From JAHEKB01 sp049115575 (GTDB taxonomy: Bacteria > Bacteroidota > Bacteroidia > NS11-12g > UBA9320), in contig JAGDZU010000001.1 of assembly GCA_049115575.1 (NCBI GenBank), positions 558,001 through 622,000 on the forward strand: a DNA stretch of 64,000 nucleotides. The letters run 5' to 3'. The notes under the pieces were generated by a model. That model did not search any database. It saw only the letters and a list, made by a program, of their open reading frames with translations, and was not told the DNA's origin. The translations under genes and the position numbers were made by a program. Shown here one piece after another: positions 1 through 8,644 of the stretch. Positions within the stretch are counted from its first letter, which is position 1. Each line of letters opens with the position of its first letter.

Positions 1-2247
1 AGCAGCATAAGGCTTATCCACTAAATAGATAGTTGGTCCTGCCAATTCAGGAAATTCACCTAATGCTGGAATAACTACATTGGTGTTTTTCCATTCCTTT
101 AAGAAATCTAATTTAGCAAGAGCTTCATCTTCAGAAATATTTCCAGAAACAACCAAGTTGGTCACGTTTGGAGAATAATAGTTATTGTAGAATGTCTTTA
201 CGTCATCTAGGTCTATTTTGTATAAGCTTTTTGAGTTGCCATAGTAATAGTCCGCTAGAATGGTTCCCTCGAACATCACTTGATTAAATGCTCTAGTAGA
301 CATCACTGAAGGATTTGATTTAAGGCTTCTCAATCCATCTATAGCTTGTTTCTTGATACGTTTGAAATCAGCTGGATCAAACCTTGGCTTGAACATAGCT
401 TCTTGGAATAAGGCCAATGTTTGGTCTACATTCTCACGCAGTGAACTGATAAACACTGTTGTGCTGCTTACACCCGAGTTGAATCGAATAGAACTTCCAA
501 TCTTATCTAGTTCTCTTGAGAACTCCTCTGTGGTGTAATTCACTGTGCCCTCACCCATCATAGAAGCTGTAAGCATTGCTGTACCGTTTGATATTTTCTT
601 GTTTGCCTCTAATAGGTGAGCTCCTTCTATTTCCAAATAGAAATAAACCATAGGTGATTCTGTAGATTCTGAACCTATAATATTTAATCCATTATCAAAC
701 TTAGAAGTATAGAAATCTGGAACCTCAACAGCCTTACCCGCAGGAATAAGAGGTCTTGCGCTTCTTTCAAACTCATCCACTGGTGGCGAATATGTTAGAC
801 CCTCATACTGCTTTTCTGTTTTCTTGGCTTCATGAGCATGGGGATTAACACTTTTAGAAGTTTCATCATCGCCTTGTTTTGGTTCTTCACGCTCCACTCT
901 AATAATAACCGCTTTCTTATTCTTGATGTATTTGTTATAAACTCTTACTACATCTTCTTTGGTTACGCTAGAATAACGATCAATTTCATCTTGTAGGTTA
1001 TAGCCATTGCCTTTCATGAGATCGAAGTGAGAAAGCGTCTCAGCCTTTGATTGCACACCGTTCATACGGTTGTAGGCATATCTGATTACCTGGTTTTTTA
1101 CAATTTGTAAATCTTCATCAGCCACTCCTCTTGTTTCAAACTCTGCAAGTGAAGCTCTAATACGCTCTTCAGCAGTTTTAAAATCTAAGCCGCCTCTTGT
1201 CACCGGAGCAGTCACCAATTGTACGCTCATAAAGCCACTTAGCTCCATTGCTGAATGTCCTGCACTAGCTTGTATAGCTTCTTCGGTTTTAACCAAGTTT
1301 TGATAGAGAATTGAGCTGTTGTTACCACCGAGTATCTCCGCCAATATGTCTAGAGCTGCCTCATCTTTGTGAAACTCCGGTACAGTTGGGAATGCGAACG
1401 AAGTCAATGGTAAGTAGATATTGTCATAGGTAGTCACATAGTAATCCGTAGCCAATACAGGCTTCTTAGGATACATATCTCTTACCTCAGGGCATTGATT
1501 TATATTTCCATAATATTTAGCTACCCAAGCCTTAACTTCTTCTGGATCCACATCGCCGGATACAACTACTGTTGCGTTGTTTGGACCATACCATCTCAAA
1601 AAGAAATTACGCAAATCATCAAAACTTGCAGCGTCAAGATCATCTACGAATCCTATTGGTGTCCACTCATATGGGTGATTAGCATAGAGAGATTTAAAAA
1701 GTATCTCGCTAACCATACCATAAGGTTGGTTATCGTAACGCTGTCTTTTTTCATTCTTAACAGCGTCTCTTTGATTTTCAAATTTCTCTTGAGTAAAACC
1801 ATCTAAATGTGTTCCCATTCTATCGGCTTCAAGCCAAAGTAGAGTTTCAGTTAAATTGCTAGGTGCTGTATTAATGTATACGGTTTTGTCAAATGCTGTA
1901 TAAGCATTATTGGTACCCCCTGCTTCACTAATGATTCTAAAGTGCTCTTCGTCAGCAACATTTTTGGATCCCTGAAACATCATATGCTCAAAGAAATGTG
2001 CAAACCCACTGTTTCTAACGCTTTCTCTGGCAGAACCAACGTGGTAAGCCACCTGAACGTGAACAATTGGATCTGAATGATCTTCATGTATGATTAATGT
2101 GAGGTTGTTTGAAGTCAGTTTGTATTTCTCATACGGGATTATGACTTTCCCTTCTTCGGCTTCAACCTTTTCTACTAGCTCAAACTGAGCGTTGGCTACA
2201 CCAAACAGTGATGTTAGCATAATAATTAATAATGTTGCTTTGTTCAT
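1..2247 (-). CDS. M16 family zinc metallopeptidase (partial, C-terminus beyond left edge)
   Basis: Predicted exported zinc peptidase of the pitrilysin/insulinase (M16) family. Translation starts at the ATG at 2247 and stays open to base 1, so 749 codons are visible and the C-terminus is missing. Residues 1-20 form a signal peptide ending NAQ. The inverted zinc motif HFFEH is at residues 84-88, and NEKRQ further on probably supplies the distal zinc-binding glutamate. A second M16 repeat occupies the last third and lacks HxxEH (EGAHLLEANKK at the equivalent place), which is usual for the inactive half of two-repeat M16 enzymes. It follows the SPOR-domain gene on the same strand after 83 bases. 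The family is certain; the substrate is unknown. Confidence 0.92.
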   Translation of the reverse strand, partial: MNKATLLIIMLTSLFGVANAQFELVEKVEAEEGKVIIPYEKYKLTSNNLTLIIHEDHSDPIVHVQVAYHVGSARESVRNSGFAHFFEHMMFQGSKNVADEEHFRIISEAGGTNNAYTAFDKTVYINTAPSNLTETLLWLEADRMGTHLDGFTQEKFENQRDAVKNEKRQRYDNQPYGMVSEILFKSLYANHPYEWTPIGFVDDLDAASFDDLRNFFLRWYGPNNATVVVSGDVDPEEVKAWVAKYYGNINQCPEVRDMYPKKPVLATDYYVTTYDNIYLPLTSFAFPTVPEFHKDEAALDILAEILGGNNSSILYQNLVKTEEAIQASAGHSAMELSGFMSVQLVTAPVTRGGLDFKTAEERIRASLAEFETRGVADEDLQIVKNQVIRYAYNRMNGVQSKAETLSHFDLMKGNGYNLQDEIDRYSSVTKEDVVRVYNKYIKNKKAVIIRVEREEPKQGDDETSKSVNPHAHEAKKTEKQYEGLTYSPPVDEFERSARPLIPAGKAVEVPDFYTSKFDNGLNIIGSESTESPMVYFYLEIEGAHLLEANKKISNGTAMLTASMMGEGTVNYTTEEFSRELDKIGSSIRFNSGVSSTTVFISSLRENVDQTLALFQEAMFKPRFDPADFKRIKKQAIDGLRSLKSNPSVMSTRAFNQVMFEGTILADYYYGNSKSLYKIDLDDVKTFYNNYYSPNVTNLVVSGNISEDEALAKLDFLKEWKNTNVVIPALGEFPELAGPTIYLVDKPYAA

Positions 2248-2330
2248 GTGAATTATAAAACGGCGAAAATCACTAAAACCGTTATAACCACAAAATTGCT
2301 TTCGATAAAGAGGGCTATTGATTAGATTGT

Positions 2331-3497
2331 TTACTCTTTCGTGATCCAAACAGGAGAATAACCTCTTGCTTCAACTTGTGGCATCAGTTCTACTGCTTGA
2401 GAATAAGACTTTCCAGCATAGACTGCAACTCTATAGAATCCACTAGGTTGTTTCAATAAGAAGCCATTACCAAATTGCTCTTCAAGCGTCTTGCGTATTT
2501 CTTCTGCTTTGCTTTTTTGCTTAAGAGATTTTACAACCAAATAATATCTGTCACCTAATGGAACCGCTGTAGTGTCATAAGTTGTTGGTGGTGGTAGGGT
2601 TGGAACCTGAACCAAAGTTGTTTGCCCTGAGCAATTAGCTAAACTATCTTTCATGTCAATTATTTCCTGATCATATTCATTGATAAGATCAGTTAACTGA
2701 TGGTTGGCTAGCATTAGACTATCCAACCTATTGCTTATACTTTGAGTCTGAGCTAATAAATCATTTACTCTTTGAGAAAAATTATTCTGAGCATTGGTAT
2801 CTGGGCATCCATCATTTATTTCCAACCCAAAGACTCCAGGACATTTATCATTGGCATCAATAATTCCATCTTTGTCTGAATCCAACAGTCGGTTTCTATT
2901 CTTTCCTTCATATACACCACCTATACTTTGGGTAATTCCCATCCTATACCTCATGTGAGTATTAAAATCACCTGTTAACTTCTGGTCTAGTGCTGATTGC
3001 AATTGTATATGTGTTCTTGGATTTAGCTTTATATTTAATCCAAGAGCGTATTGACTGTGCATTAAATAAGGGTTTAGATCTCTTTTCTTTAGAGTATTAA
3101 CATAATCAACCCTATAACCAAACAATAAATATGGCGCAACTCTAGCATTTTCACTAAAGATCCTTCCGTTATTAGTTAACAGCATTATTGAAGCATCTGC
3201 CCCAAATGTATAAGCCTTGCGTACATAACTGTCTTTAAGATCTTGATTGAGAATAAAGCCATTGTTTAAACCAGCATTTAACGCCCATGACCTAGACATA
3301 ACATACTGGTAAGCGAGCCTTGTAGAATGAGACAGTGAACTGTCGAATACAAATACATCGCCATCTAAAAGTTGAACGTTAAAATCTGTAAAGGTTTGGT
3401 ACAAACCAAGACTGTGTCTTCGCTCCTTGTCCTGGGCGTTGGAAGCCAAAAAGAACAAACAGAAAACAATCAATAAGTAGGATCTAGTACTTTTCAC
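2331..3497 (-). CDS. Outer-membrane barrel protein with TSP3-type repeat and C-terminal SPOR domain
   Basis: Probable outer-membrane protein of 388 residues. A signal peptide (SYLLIVFCLFFLASNAQ) is followed by about 180 residues of alternating hydrophobic pattern typical of a small OmpA-like barrel, then one calcium-binding TSP3-like repeat (DSDKDGIIDANDKCPG), a predicted coiled coil, and a SPOR domain over the last 75 residues (from YYLVVKSLKQKSK). SPOR domains bind denuded peptidoglycan glycan. I chose the GTG at 3497: the upstream in-frame TTG at 3515 lies inside a promoter box (3513-3520) and would add residues ahead of a good signal peptide. The SPOR domain stands where related proteins usually carry an OmpA peptidoglycan-binding domain. 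Confidence 0.8.
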   Translation of the reverse strand: MKSTRSYLLIVFCLFFLASNAQDKERRHSLGLYQTFTDFNVQLLDGDVFVFDSSLSHSTRLAYQYVMSRSWALNAGLNNGFILNQDLKDSYVRKAYTFGADASIMLLTNNGRIFSENARVAPYLLFGYRVDYVNTLKKRDLNPYLMHSQYALGLNIKLNPRTHIQLQSALDQKLTGDFNTHMRYRMGITQSIGGVYEGKNRNRLLDSDKDGIIDANDKCPGVFGLEINDGCPDTNAQNNFSQRVNDLLAQTQSISNRLDSLMLANHQLTDLINEYDQEIIDMKDSLANCSGQTTLVQVPTLPPPTTYDTTAVPLGDRYYLVVKSLKQKSKAEEIRKTLEEQFGNGFLLKQPSGFYRVAVYAGKSYSQAVELMPQVEARGYSPVWITKE

Positions 3498-3512
3498 TGT
3501 AGTAATTCTACT

Positions 3513-3520
3513 CAAAGATA
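3513..3520 (-). promoter_or_regulatory. Bacteroidota-type -7 promoter box (TATCTTTG)
   Basis: An exact match to TAnnTTTG lies 15 bases before the GTG at 3497. No clear TTTG -33 box at normal spacing was seen. It argues against the TTG start at 3515, because those bases are part of the box. Confidence 0.5.
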
Positions 3521-3599
3521 AGACCTTCAGGTCTCAAAATGTCTTGAGTAACTATAATACTATAGTCAGGAAACTGTTAATTGTATACTTTGTAGTTCA

Positions 3600-4034
3600 C
3601 TAACGAACTACAACTGATATGGAATTGCTCCAAGCCTCACCGTAAGACATATGCATTCCATCACCAAATTGAAGTGTTAATACATACTCCCCTGGAATTA
3701 AGTAGACACTATCTTCAACTTGACCGCCCCCAAAATGAATATGAGTGGAATCTGCTGCTATAAAAACACCTTCATCAAAATAGGTATCATTTATCAATAG
3801 ATGATGATGACCATAACCTTCACGTGGTTCTCCTTTTGGCTCTACTTCCATCCCATTAATACCCATTTTCAATAGAAAAGGTGAATTCAAGCTGTCGCCA
3901 TCTGCAATGTTTTCGAAGAATACACCAGTTTGTTCAACAACAGGTTCATTGGTTTGGTTGGAGTCATGTTGTTCTTCAGGAGCTTGAGTACAAGCAAATG
4001 TAGAAACTAGTAAAAGTATGATTAAGTGTTTCAT
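3600..4034 (-). CDS. DUF4399 lipoprotein
   Basis: Small predicted lipoprotein of 144 residues. The N-terminus MKHLIILLLVSTFACTQ is a lipoprotein signal with the cysteine at residue 15. The rest matches DUF4399, recognised by GHHHLLIND and HIHFGGGQ, with a histidine-rich core that suggests metal binding, although no function is established. The reading frame continues upstream through tRNA-His, but the ATG at 4034 is the right start because it gives the signal peptide and avoids the tRNA. It begins nine bases after the tRNA 3' end with no room for its own promoter, so it is probably expressed from the tRNA-His transcript. Confidence 0.82.
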   Translation of the reverse strand: MKHLIILLLVSTFACTQAPEEQHDSNQTNEPVVEQTGVFFENIADGDSLNSPFLLKMGINGMEVEPKGEPREGYGHHHLLINDTYFDEGVFIAADSTHIHFGGGQVEDSVYLIPGEYVLTLQFGDGMHMSYGEAWSNSISVVVR

Positions 4035-4043
4035 GGAATATTG

Positions 4044-4118
4044 GGTGGCTGATGGGACTTGAACCCACGACCCCTGGTACCACAAACCAGTGCTCTAACC
4101 AACTGAGCTACAACCACC
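4044..4118 (-). tRNA. tRNA-His (GTG anticodon)
   Basis: The cloverleaf folds on the minus strand. The seven-base acceptor stem GTGGTTG/CAGCCAC carries an extra G(-1) at 4118 facing the C discriminator at 4044, the hallmark of tRNA-His. The anticodon stem-loop has loop TTGTGGT with anticodon GTG, and the T-arm contains GGTTCAAGTCC. The 3' CCA is not encoded. Confidence 0.97.
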
Positions 4119-4131
4119 GTAAAAAGGGCAG

Positions 4132-4139
4132 CAAATATA
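4132..4139 (-). promoter_or_regulatory. -7 promoter box of tRNA-His (TATATTTG)
   Basis: An exact TAnnTTTG box lies 13 bases upstream of the tRNA 5' end. The identical octamer stands at nearly the same distance before tRNA-Arg (13905-13912), which supports both. Confidence 0.65.
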
Positions 4140-4374
4140 ATATTTGGTAAGAATGAGAAACTAAAATTTTAAGTTTTTTTGGGAGTATTATAACAGTCGA
4201 TCAAATAGCGTTGAGATTTGATGAAATATATACCTTTATGTAACTTGTGTTACACCCAACACCGTGCAATATCTTGAAAAACAATCAATGTTTCTAATAT
4301 TGGAATTAGCGTTTAATCCACCCTTAGCGACCGCTTGGCTAAATTGCTACTCTTATAACTATCTGAAAATAAAA

Positions 4375-4395
4375 GGGTCGCCATAAAGGCGACCC
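4375..4395 (-). terminator. Rho-independent terminator, minus strand
   Basis: Perfect 8-bp stem (GGGTCGCC/GGCGACCC) with a five-base loop. On the minus strand it is followed by CTTTTATTTTC, so it reads as an intrinsic terminator in that direction. No established minus-strand gene lies upstream, so what it terminates is unclear. Confidence 0.65.
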
Positions 4396-4401
4396 TCAAC
4401 T

Positions 4402-4470
4402 TTAATTACTAACCTTAGAAGAAAGTAAAGTCTGAAAGACGAAGTTAAGAATTTTGGGTGGATTTATCAA
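4402..4470 (-). other. Possible 22-codon micro-ORF ending at a terminator
   Basis: A TTG-started frame of 22 codons (MINPPKILNFVFQ..., ending SSKVSN) has AAAGGAGG ten bases upstream, unusually strong for this genome, and its stop codon is seven bases before the 4375-4395 terminator. No exact TAnnTTTG box is seen upstream. The arrangement is suggestive only; the frame could be chance. Confidence 0.22.
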
Positions 4471-4567
4471 TAGCTATATGCCTCCTTTCCCGAGCAAAGC
4501 GCCGCGTTCATTCAAAATGTTGAATTATTTGTGGGCAAATTCATACCAAATGGCCTTTAAAGCAAGT

Positions 4568-4575
4568 TACTTTTG
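4568..4575 (+). promoter_or_regulatory. -7 promoter box (TACTTTTG) before the TPR gene
   Basis: An exact TAnnTTTG match ends eight bases before the ATG at 4584. It overlaps the GGAGG at 4575-4579, so either transcription starts here and the mRNA is nearly leaderless, or it starts upstream and GGAGG serves as ribosome binding site; both cannot act on the same transcript. Confidence 0.4.
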
Positions 4576-4583
4576 GAGGCTAT

Positions 4584-7500
4584 ATGATCAAAGGTCAATT
4601 CAGGAAGATTTCACTAAGTATGATGAGCGTTTTATTGCTCTTCTCTACTGCTTTATTTGCTCAGCAAACAGAAGCCTATAGTTCAGAAATTTCAAAGTTT
4701 GAACAGGCCAAAAGATTATACCTAAAGGAGCTTTATGTTCCCGCTATGCGTGAGTTTGAAGCGTTTCTTGAAGAGAGTCAATATCCCAACCTTAATTATG
4801 AGGCTGAAACTTACAGTGACCTTTGCAGGTTAAAGCTATCTAAAAAAAGCGCAGCTACAAGACTGGCAAGGCGTATTAAAACAAACCCAGAACATAAGAT
4901 TAATTCTGAAGTGGTTTATGAATTAGGGCTTTACTATTTTGATCAAGGAAAATACAAGAGAGCCTTACGATATTTAGAAGACCTAGATGAGAATGAGGTA
5001 GCGGGTTACCAACGAGATGAACTAATCTTTAAAAAGGGGTATGCTTTTTTTAAAGATGAAGAATACGAAAAGGCCAAGAAAGAATTTGCCAAGATTATTC
5101 ACGGCAAGTCTAAATACGCAGTGCAGGCCAACTACTATTACGGTTACCAGTGCTATGTTTTAAAGGATTACCAATGTGCTCTCACAACATTCGAGAAGAT
5201 TGGAGACAAAGGACCTAAGACCATGAAACTATACATGGCACAGATCTATTACGAACAGGAAAAGTACGAAAAAGCATTTGAGACTATAAAAGAGCTTCAA
5301 TTGAGTTCTAAAGAGGATGAGATTAACCTGCTCACGGGAAAAATTCACTATCAACTGGGGCATCACAGTCTTGCCCTCTCCCATTTTAATAAATATAAAG
5401 GAGATGTAGAGGATTTATTTCCAGATGAGATATATCAATTTGCACATGCAAATTTCTTAGCGGAAGAATATGTCAAATCCACAAAGTATTACCTTCTTAT
5501 TAGCAATAGAGAAGATGCTATAGGGCAAGCTTCAAATTACTTTCTCGGAGTCTCAGATGTCTATAACAATAAAAAAGGTAGAGCACTTAATGCATTTGCT
5601 GAGGCTAAAAGAAAAAGCTTTGACCCAGTTATCACTGAGTTGTCTGCATTCAATTATGCTAAGCTCGCTGCAGAGCTAAACAAGAATAACATTGCCATCA
5701 AGGCTATACAGCAGTTTCTTAAAGACTATCCTGACTCAGAATATAACAGCGAAGCGCAAGAGTTAATGGCTTCTATTTACTTGAGCACAAAGAATTACCG
5801 GGCTGCTATCGAGGTACTAGAGAAAATCCCTTCTATGAATAAGCAAACCAAAGAAGCTTATCAAATCTTGACTTACCATCGAGCAGAAGAATTATTCTTG
5901 AATCAGGAGTACCAAAACGCACACGCATTATTTAAAAAATCACTAAAGTATCCCATTGATAGAAAGCTAGAAGCAGAAGCCTATTTCTGGCTTGGAGAAA
6001 TCGCTTATAAGATGGGTGATTACAACAGCAGCATAGCGCAATTAAATCGATTTGTAAGTAATTCAGGATCTGGACTTAGTGATGAGAAGAATTACGCTTA
6101 TTACAGTCTAGCATACAACTATTTTAAGAAGAAAGAATACAGCAAAGCTCAAAACTATTTCGCTCAATTTAAGAAGAAGGAAAAGTACAGCTTAGAAAAC
6201 AAAGCCATTTATTTGGACAACTCCCAAAGGCTTGCAGATTGTTACTTCCTGAATAGACAATATGAAAAAGCAATTGATGAATATGCCGTCGTGATTGCTA
6301 AGAATTACAAATCCGCAGATTATGCTCTTTTTCAGCAAGGGATGCTCTATGGTTTGGTGAATAGGAATAATGCTAAAATCAATACCTTAAAGAAGATACA
6401 AAAAGACTTCCCAAGGTCTGTTTATGTAGATGACGCTCTGTTTCAAATTGGCACTGAGTATATGGAAATGGAGAATTACTCCATGGCAGAAAGCATGTTT
6501 AAACTGCTTATATCCCAGCACGATTATTCCGAATTTTTAGCCCCTAGTTATTTAAAAATTGGATTGATTTACTACAATCAGAGCAAGGACGACATTGCTA
6601 TGAACTATTATAAATCAGTAGTTGAACGCTTCCCTAAGACTTCTTATGCTAGTGAAGCCTTGTCTTTTATAGAAATTATTTACCTCAAACAAGGTAGAGG
6701 TTCAGAATGGATAGCTTACGCCAATTCTGTGAATGCAGACGTACGTGTTTCGAACCAAGACTCCATACTTTACGAAAGTGCCATGGTCAAGTACCGTAAA
6801 GGAGATTGCGACGCTGCGGTGAAAGATTTCAAGAACTACATTAAGAAGTTTGGAGACAATGGATATTTCATTATTGCGGTAAACTATTATAAAGCTGAAT
6901 GTGACTTTTACAACAATCGTGAAAGCGATGCTATCAAACATTACCTATATGTTACCCAGCAAAGAAGAAATGAGTTTAGTGAGAAATCAAACCTAAAACT
7001 TGCCAGAGTCTATTTTACTAAAGAAAAGTATAGCAAGAGTCTAGATCATTTTGTTGCCTTAGAACCACTGGCATCCAATCGCACTAATTTCATAGAATCT
7101 TTATTGGGTCAAATGCGTTGTCATTACCTGCTCAAAGATTATGAGAAGTCTAAGAGTAAAGCAATTGAGCTGCTTCCATTGGAAAATGTACCTAAAGAGA
7201 ATTTGGTTGAAGCCAACATGACTTTAGGGCGCATACAATTGTTAGATAATAATTATAGAACCGCTAAATACCATTTCAATTATGTGATTGAAGAAAGCAG
7301 AAATGTTATGACAGCTGAAGCCTTGTATCACACTGCGTATATACAGTATGAGTTAGATGAACTAGATTCTTCTAGGAATAACGTCTATAGATTAAATGAA
7401 GATTTCTCAGCGTACGAATATTGGGTAGTTAAAGGATTTATAGTGTTAAGTGACATCTATGTTAAAGAGAAGGATTACTTCCAGGCAAAAGCAACTTTGC

Positions 7501-7589
7501 AAAGTATCCTCGACAATTACACCAAAGAAGATGACGGCATTTTGGATATATGTCGTATGAAACTAAAGGAAATAGAGGATTTAGAGTAA
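4584..7589 (+). CDS. Large periplasmic tetratricopeptide-repeat protein
   Basis: A 1001-residue exported protein built almost wholly of TPR units. A signal peptide (MIKGQFRKISLSMMSVLLLF, cleaved near LFAQQ) is followed by about 25 helical hairpin repeats with the TPR pattern (for example ALRYLEDL, YEKAKKEFAKI, YDKAIDEY-like segments) to the C-terminus. It is rich in Lys, Glu and Tyr, with no catalytic domain. Proteins of this size and build occur in Bacteroidota envelopes, where they probably scaffold protein complexes; the partner is unknown. GGAGG lies five bases before the ATG. Its last nine bases overlap the convergent phosphatase gene. Confidence 0.85.
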   Translation: MIKGQFRKISLSMMSVLLLFSTALFAQQTEAYSSEISKFEQAKRLYLKELYVPAMREFEAFLEESQYPNLNYEAETYSDLCRLKLSKKSAATRLARRIKTNPEHKINSEVVYELGLYYFDQGKYKRALRYLEDLDENEVAGYQRDELIFKKGYAFFKDEEYEKAKKEFAKIIHGKSKYAVQANYYYGYQCYVLKDYQCALTTFEKIGDKGPKTMKLYMAQIYYEQEKYEKAFETIKELQLSSKEDEINLLTGKIHYQLGHHSLALSHFNKYKGDVEDLFPDEIYQFAHANFLAEEYVKSTKYYLLISNREDAIGQASNYFLGVSDVYNNKKGRALNAFAEAKRKSFDPVITELSAFNYAKLAAELNKNNIAIKAIQQFLKDYPDSEYNSEAQELMASIYLSTKNYRAAIEVLEKIPSMNKQTKEAYQILTYHRAEELFLNQEYQNAHALFKKSLKYPIDRKLEAEAYFWLGEIAYKMGDYNSSIAQLNRFVSNSGSGLSDEKNYAYYSLAYNYFKKKEYSKAQNYFAQFKKKEKYSLENKAIYLDNSQRLADCYFLNRQYEKAIDEYAVVIAKNYKSADYALFQQGMLYGLVNRNNAKINTLKKIQKDFPRSVYVDDALFQIGTEYMEMENYSMAESMFKLLISQHDYSEFLAPSYLKIGLIYYNQSKDDIAMNYYKSVVERFPKTSYASEALSFIEIIYLKQGRGSEWIAYANSVNADVRVSNQDSILYESAMVKYRKGDCDAAVKDFKNYIKKFGDNGYFIIAVNYYKAECDFYNNRESDAIKHYLYVTQQRRNEFSEKSNLKLARVYFTKEKYSKSLDHFVALEPLASNRTNFIESLLGQMRCHYLLKDYEKSKSKAIELLPLENVPKENLVEANMTLGRIQLLDNNYRTAKYHFNYVIEESRNVMTAEALYHTAYIQYELDELDSSRNNVYRLNEDFSAYEYWVVKGFIVLSDIYVKEKDYFQAKATLQSILDNYTKEDDGILDICRMKLKEIEDLE

Positions 7590-8480
7590 AGCTTTCTTAA
7601 ACTCTTTATAGAGCGATCTAGCTATACCGTCTGAAAGTCCAACTTTAGGAATATGTATGTTCTTAGAACCCAAATTAGCAGCGGCTTTCACGAATATCTT
7701 GCACGCATGTACAATCACATCTGCCCTATCTGGATTAAGAATGTATTTCACGATTCTTTCGTCATAAGGAATATCTTCTAGAGTAGACAAAAAGTCCTCC
7801 AAACTACGAACCGAAATATGGTAATCTGTGCTCTCCTCTCTCAGTATCTTTAATAGCTTGTTGATGTTACCGCCGGTTCCAATCAATGGCACTTGTGATC
7901 CGATTAGATTATGAGACTTGAACCAATCATCAAATTGAGACCACAATTCACTGCTTACGCCATTATGTAACATACGTATAGTCCCAATCTTAAATGAAAC
8001 CGAAGACACTTTATGACCTTCTTTAAGTAAAGTCATTTCCGTGCTCCCCCCTCCCACATCTACAAACACAGCTTCTTTGAACTTTGGTAAAGGTTCAGGC
8101 ATACTCTCCGTAGAAATGGTGTTTGCTTCTATATCTCCTGAAACAATTTCTAAATCTAAATCTGTAAGCACTTTAATAGTTTTTACGATTTCCTCGCTAT
8201 TCGCTGCTTCCCTCATTGCACTGGTAGCATATGCTTTATATGCTTGAACTTGATGCACTTCCATAAGGTGTTTAAATGACCTCATGGTATTCACTAGTTG
8301 CTCTGCTTTTTTATCAGAAATTAAACCATGTTCAAAAGCGTCTTCTCCCAAGCGTATAGGAACCCTAACAAGAGAGAGTTTTCTATACACCGGCCCTTCA
8401 TCTGTTTCAAACACATTAGTAAATAATAACCTTACCGCATTGGAGCCAACATCTATAGAGGCAAACTTTAATAATTTCAA
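7581..8480 (-). CDS. Exopolyphosphatase / pppGpp phosphatase family protein (Ppx/GppA)
   Basis: Ribonuclease H-like fold phosphatase of 299 residues, predicted to hydrolyse polyphosphate or pppGpp in the cytoplasm. The phosphate-1 loop IDVGSNAVRLL is at residues 9-19, the conserved ATSAMREAANSEE at 85-97 and the phosphate-2 loop FVDVGGGSTEM at 139-149. The usual SGxEEA motif is altered to SGDIEA. The length fits the short Ppx form lacking the C-terminal HD-like domain. The start is a TTG; no ATG or GTG is available before the first motif, and a stop lies three codons upstream. It ends inside the convergent TPR gene (nine-base overlap). Confidence 0.9.
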   Translation of the reverse strand: MKLLKFASIDVGSNAVRLLFTNVFETDEGPVYRKLSLVRVPIRLGEDAFEHGLISDKKAEQLVNTMRSFKHLMEVHQVQAYKAYATSAMREAANSEEIVKTIKVLTDLDLEIVSGDIEANTISTESMPEPLPKFKEAVFVDVGGGSTEMTLLKEGHKVSSVSFKIGTIRMLHNGVSSELWSQFDDWFKSHNLIGSQVPLIGTGGNINKLLKILREESTDYHISVRSLEDFLSTLEDIPYDERIVKYILNPDRADVIVHACKIFVKAAANLGSKNIHIPKVGLSDGIARSLYKEFKKALL

Positions 8481-8615
8481 ATCGATTCAAAGAAATTAAA
8501 AGATGCCCTCCTAGAGGTCAAAGCAAATATGAACAAATACACATGTTTCTAACTTTAATAGGAAAGCTCAATCACCAAAGCTTGAAATAAATAAACTCAG
8601 TTTAAAAATGTTTAC

Positions 8616-8623
8616 TACTTTTG
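8616..8623 (+). promoter_or_regulatory. -7 promoter box (TACTTTTG) of the carotenoid regulator gene
   Basis: An exact TAnnTTTG box whose last two bases are the first two of the adjoining palindrome (8622-8638). Transcription would start near 8630, within the palindrome, so a bound protein would block it. Confidence 0.55.
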
Positions 8624-8638
8624 TTTAACTATTAAACA
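8622..8638. promoter_or_regulatory. Palindromic operator TGTTTAA-CTA-TTAAACA
   Basis: Perfect inverted repeat with 7-base arms and a 3-base centre, six bases before the regulator's start codon. A further TGTTTAC half-site lies at 8609-8615. The 11-mer TTTTGTTTAAC (8619-8629) recurs exactly before crtI (9552-9562). Probably the regulator's own binding site, giving autoregulation; this is inference from position and sharing. Confidence 0.6.
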
Positions 8639-8644
8639 TATATT

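Larger units (their letters stand above)
4119..4583. other. 465-base stretch without an established gene
   Basis: This gap between tRNA-His and the TPR gene holds the tRNA-His promoter, a perfect inverted repeat TGTAAC-TTGT-GTTACA at 4239-4254, a strong hairpin at 4375-4395, a possible 22-codon minus-strand reading frame (4402-4470), a GCCTCC/GGAGGC complementarity (4480-4485 with 4575-4580), and a TACTTTTG promoter box at 4568. No conserved protein or known RNA family was recognised. Confidence 0.6.

Noticed and set aside
353..1806. Plus-strand reading frames at 353-538 and 1495-1806
   Set aside because: They lie opposite the M16 peptidase, whose minus-strand frame has a zinc motif and runs without a stop.
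4375..4395. Plus-strand terminator of a transcript before 4375
   Set aside because: On the plus strand the stem is followed by TCAACTTTAATT, with no T-tract; the T-tract is on the minus strand.
4454..4681. 75-codon plus-strand frame
   Set aside because: It runs into the start of the TPR gene in another frame and shows no protein-like features.
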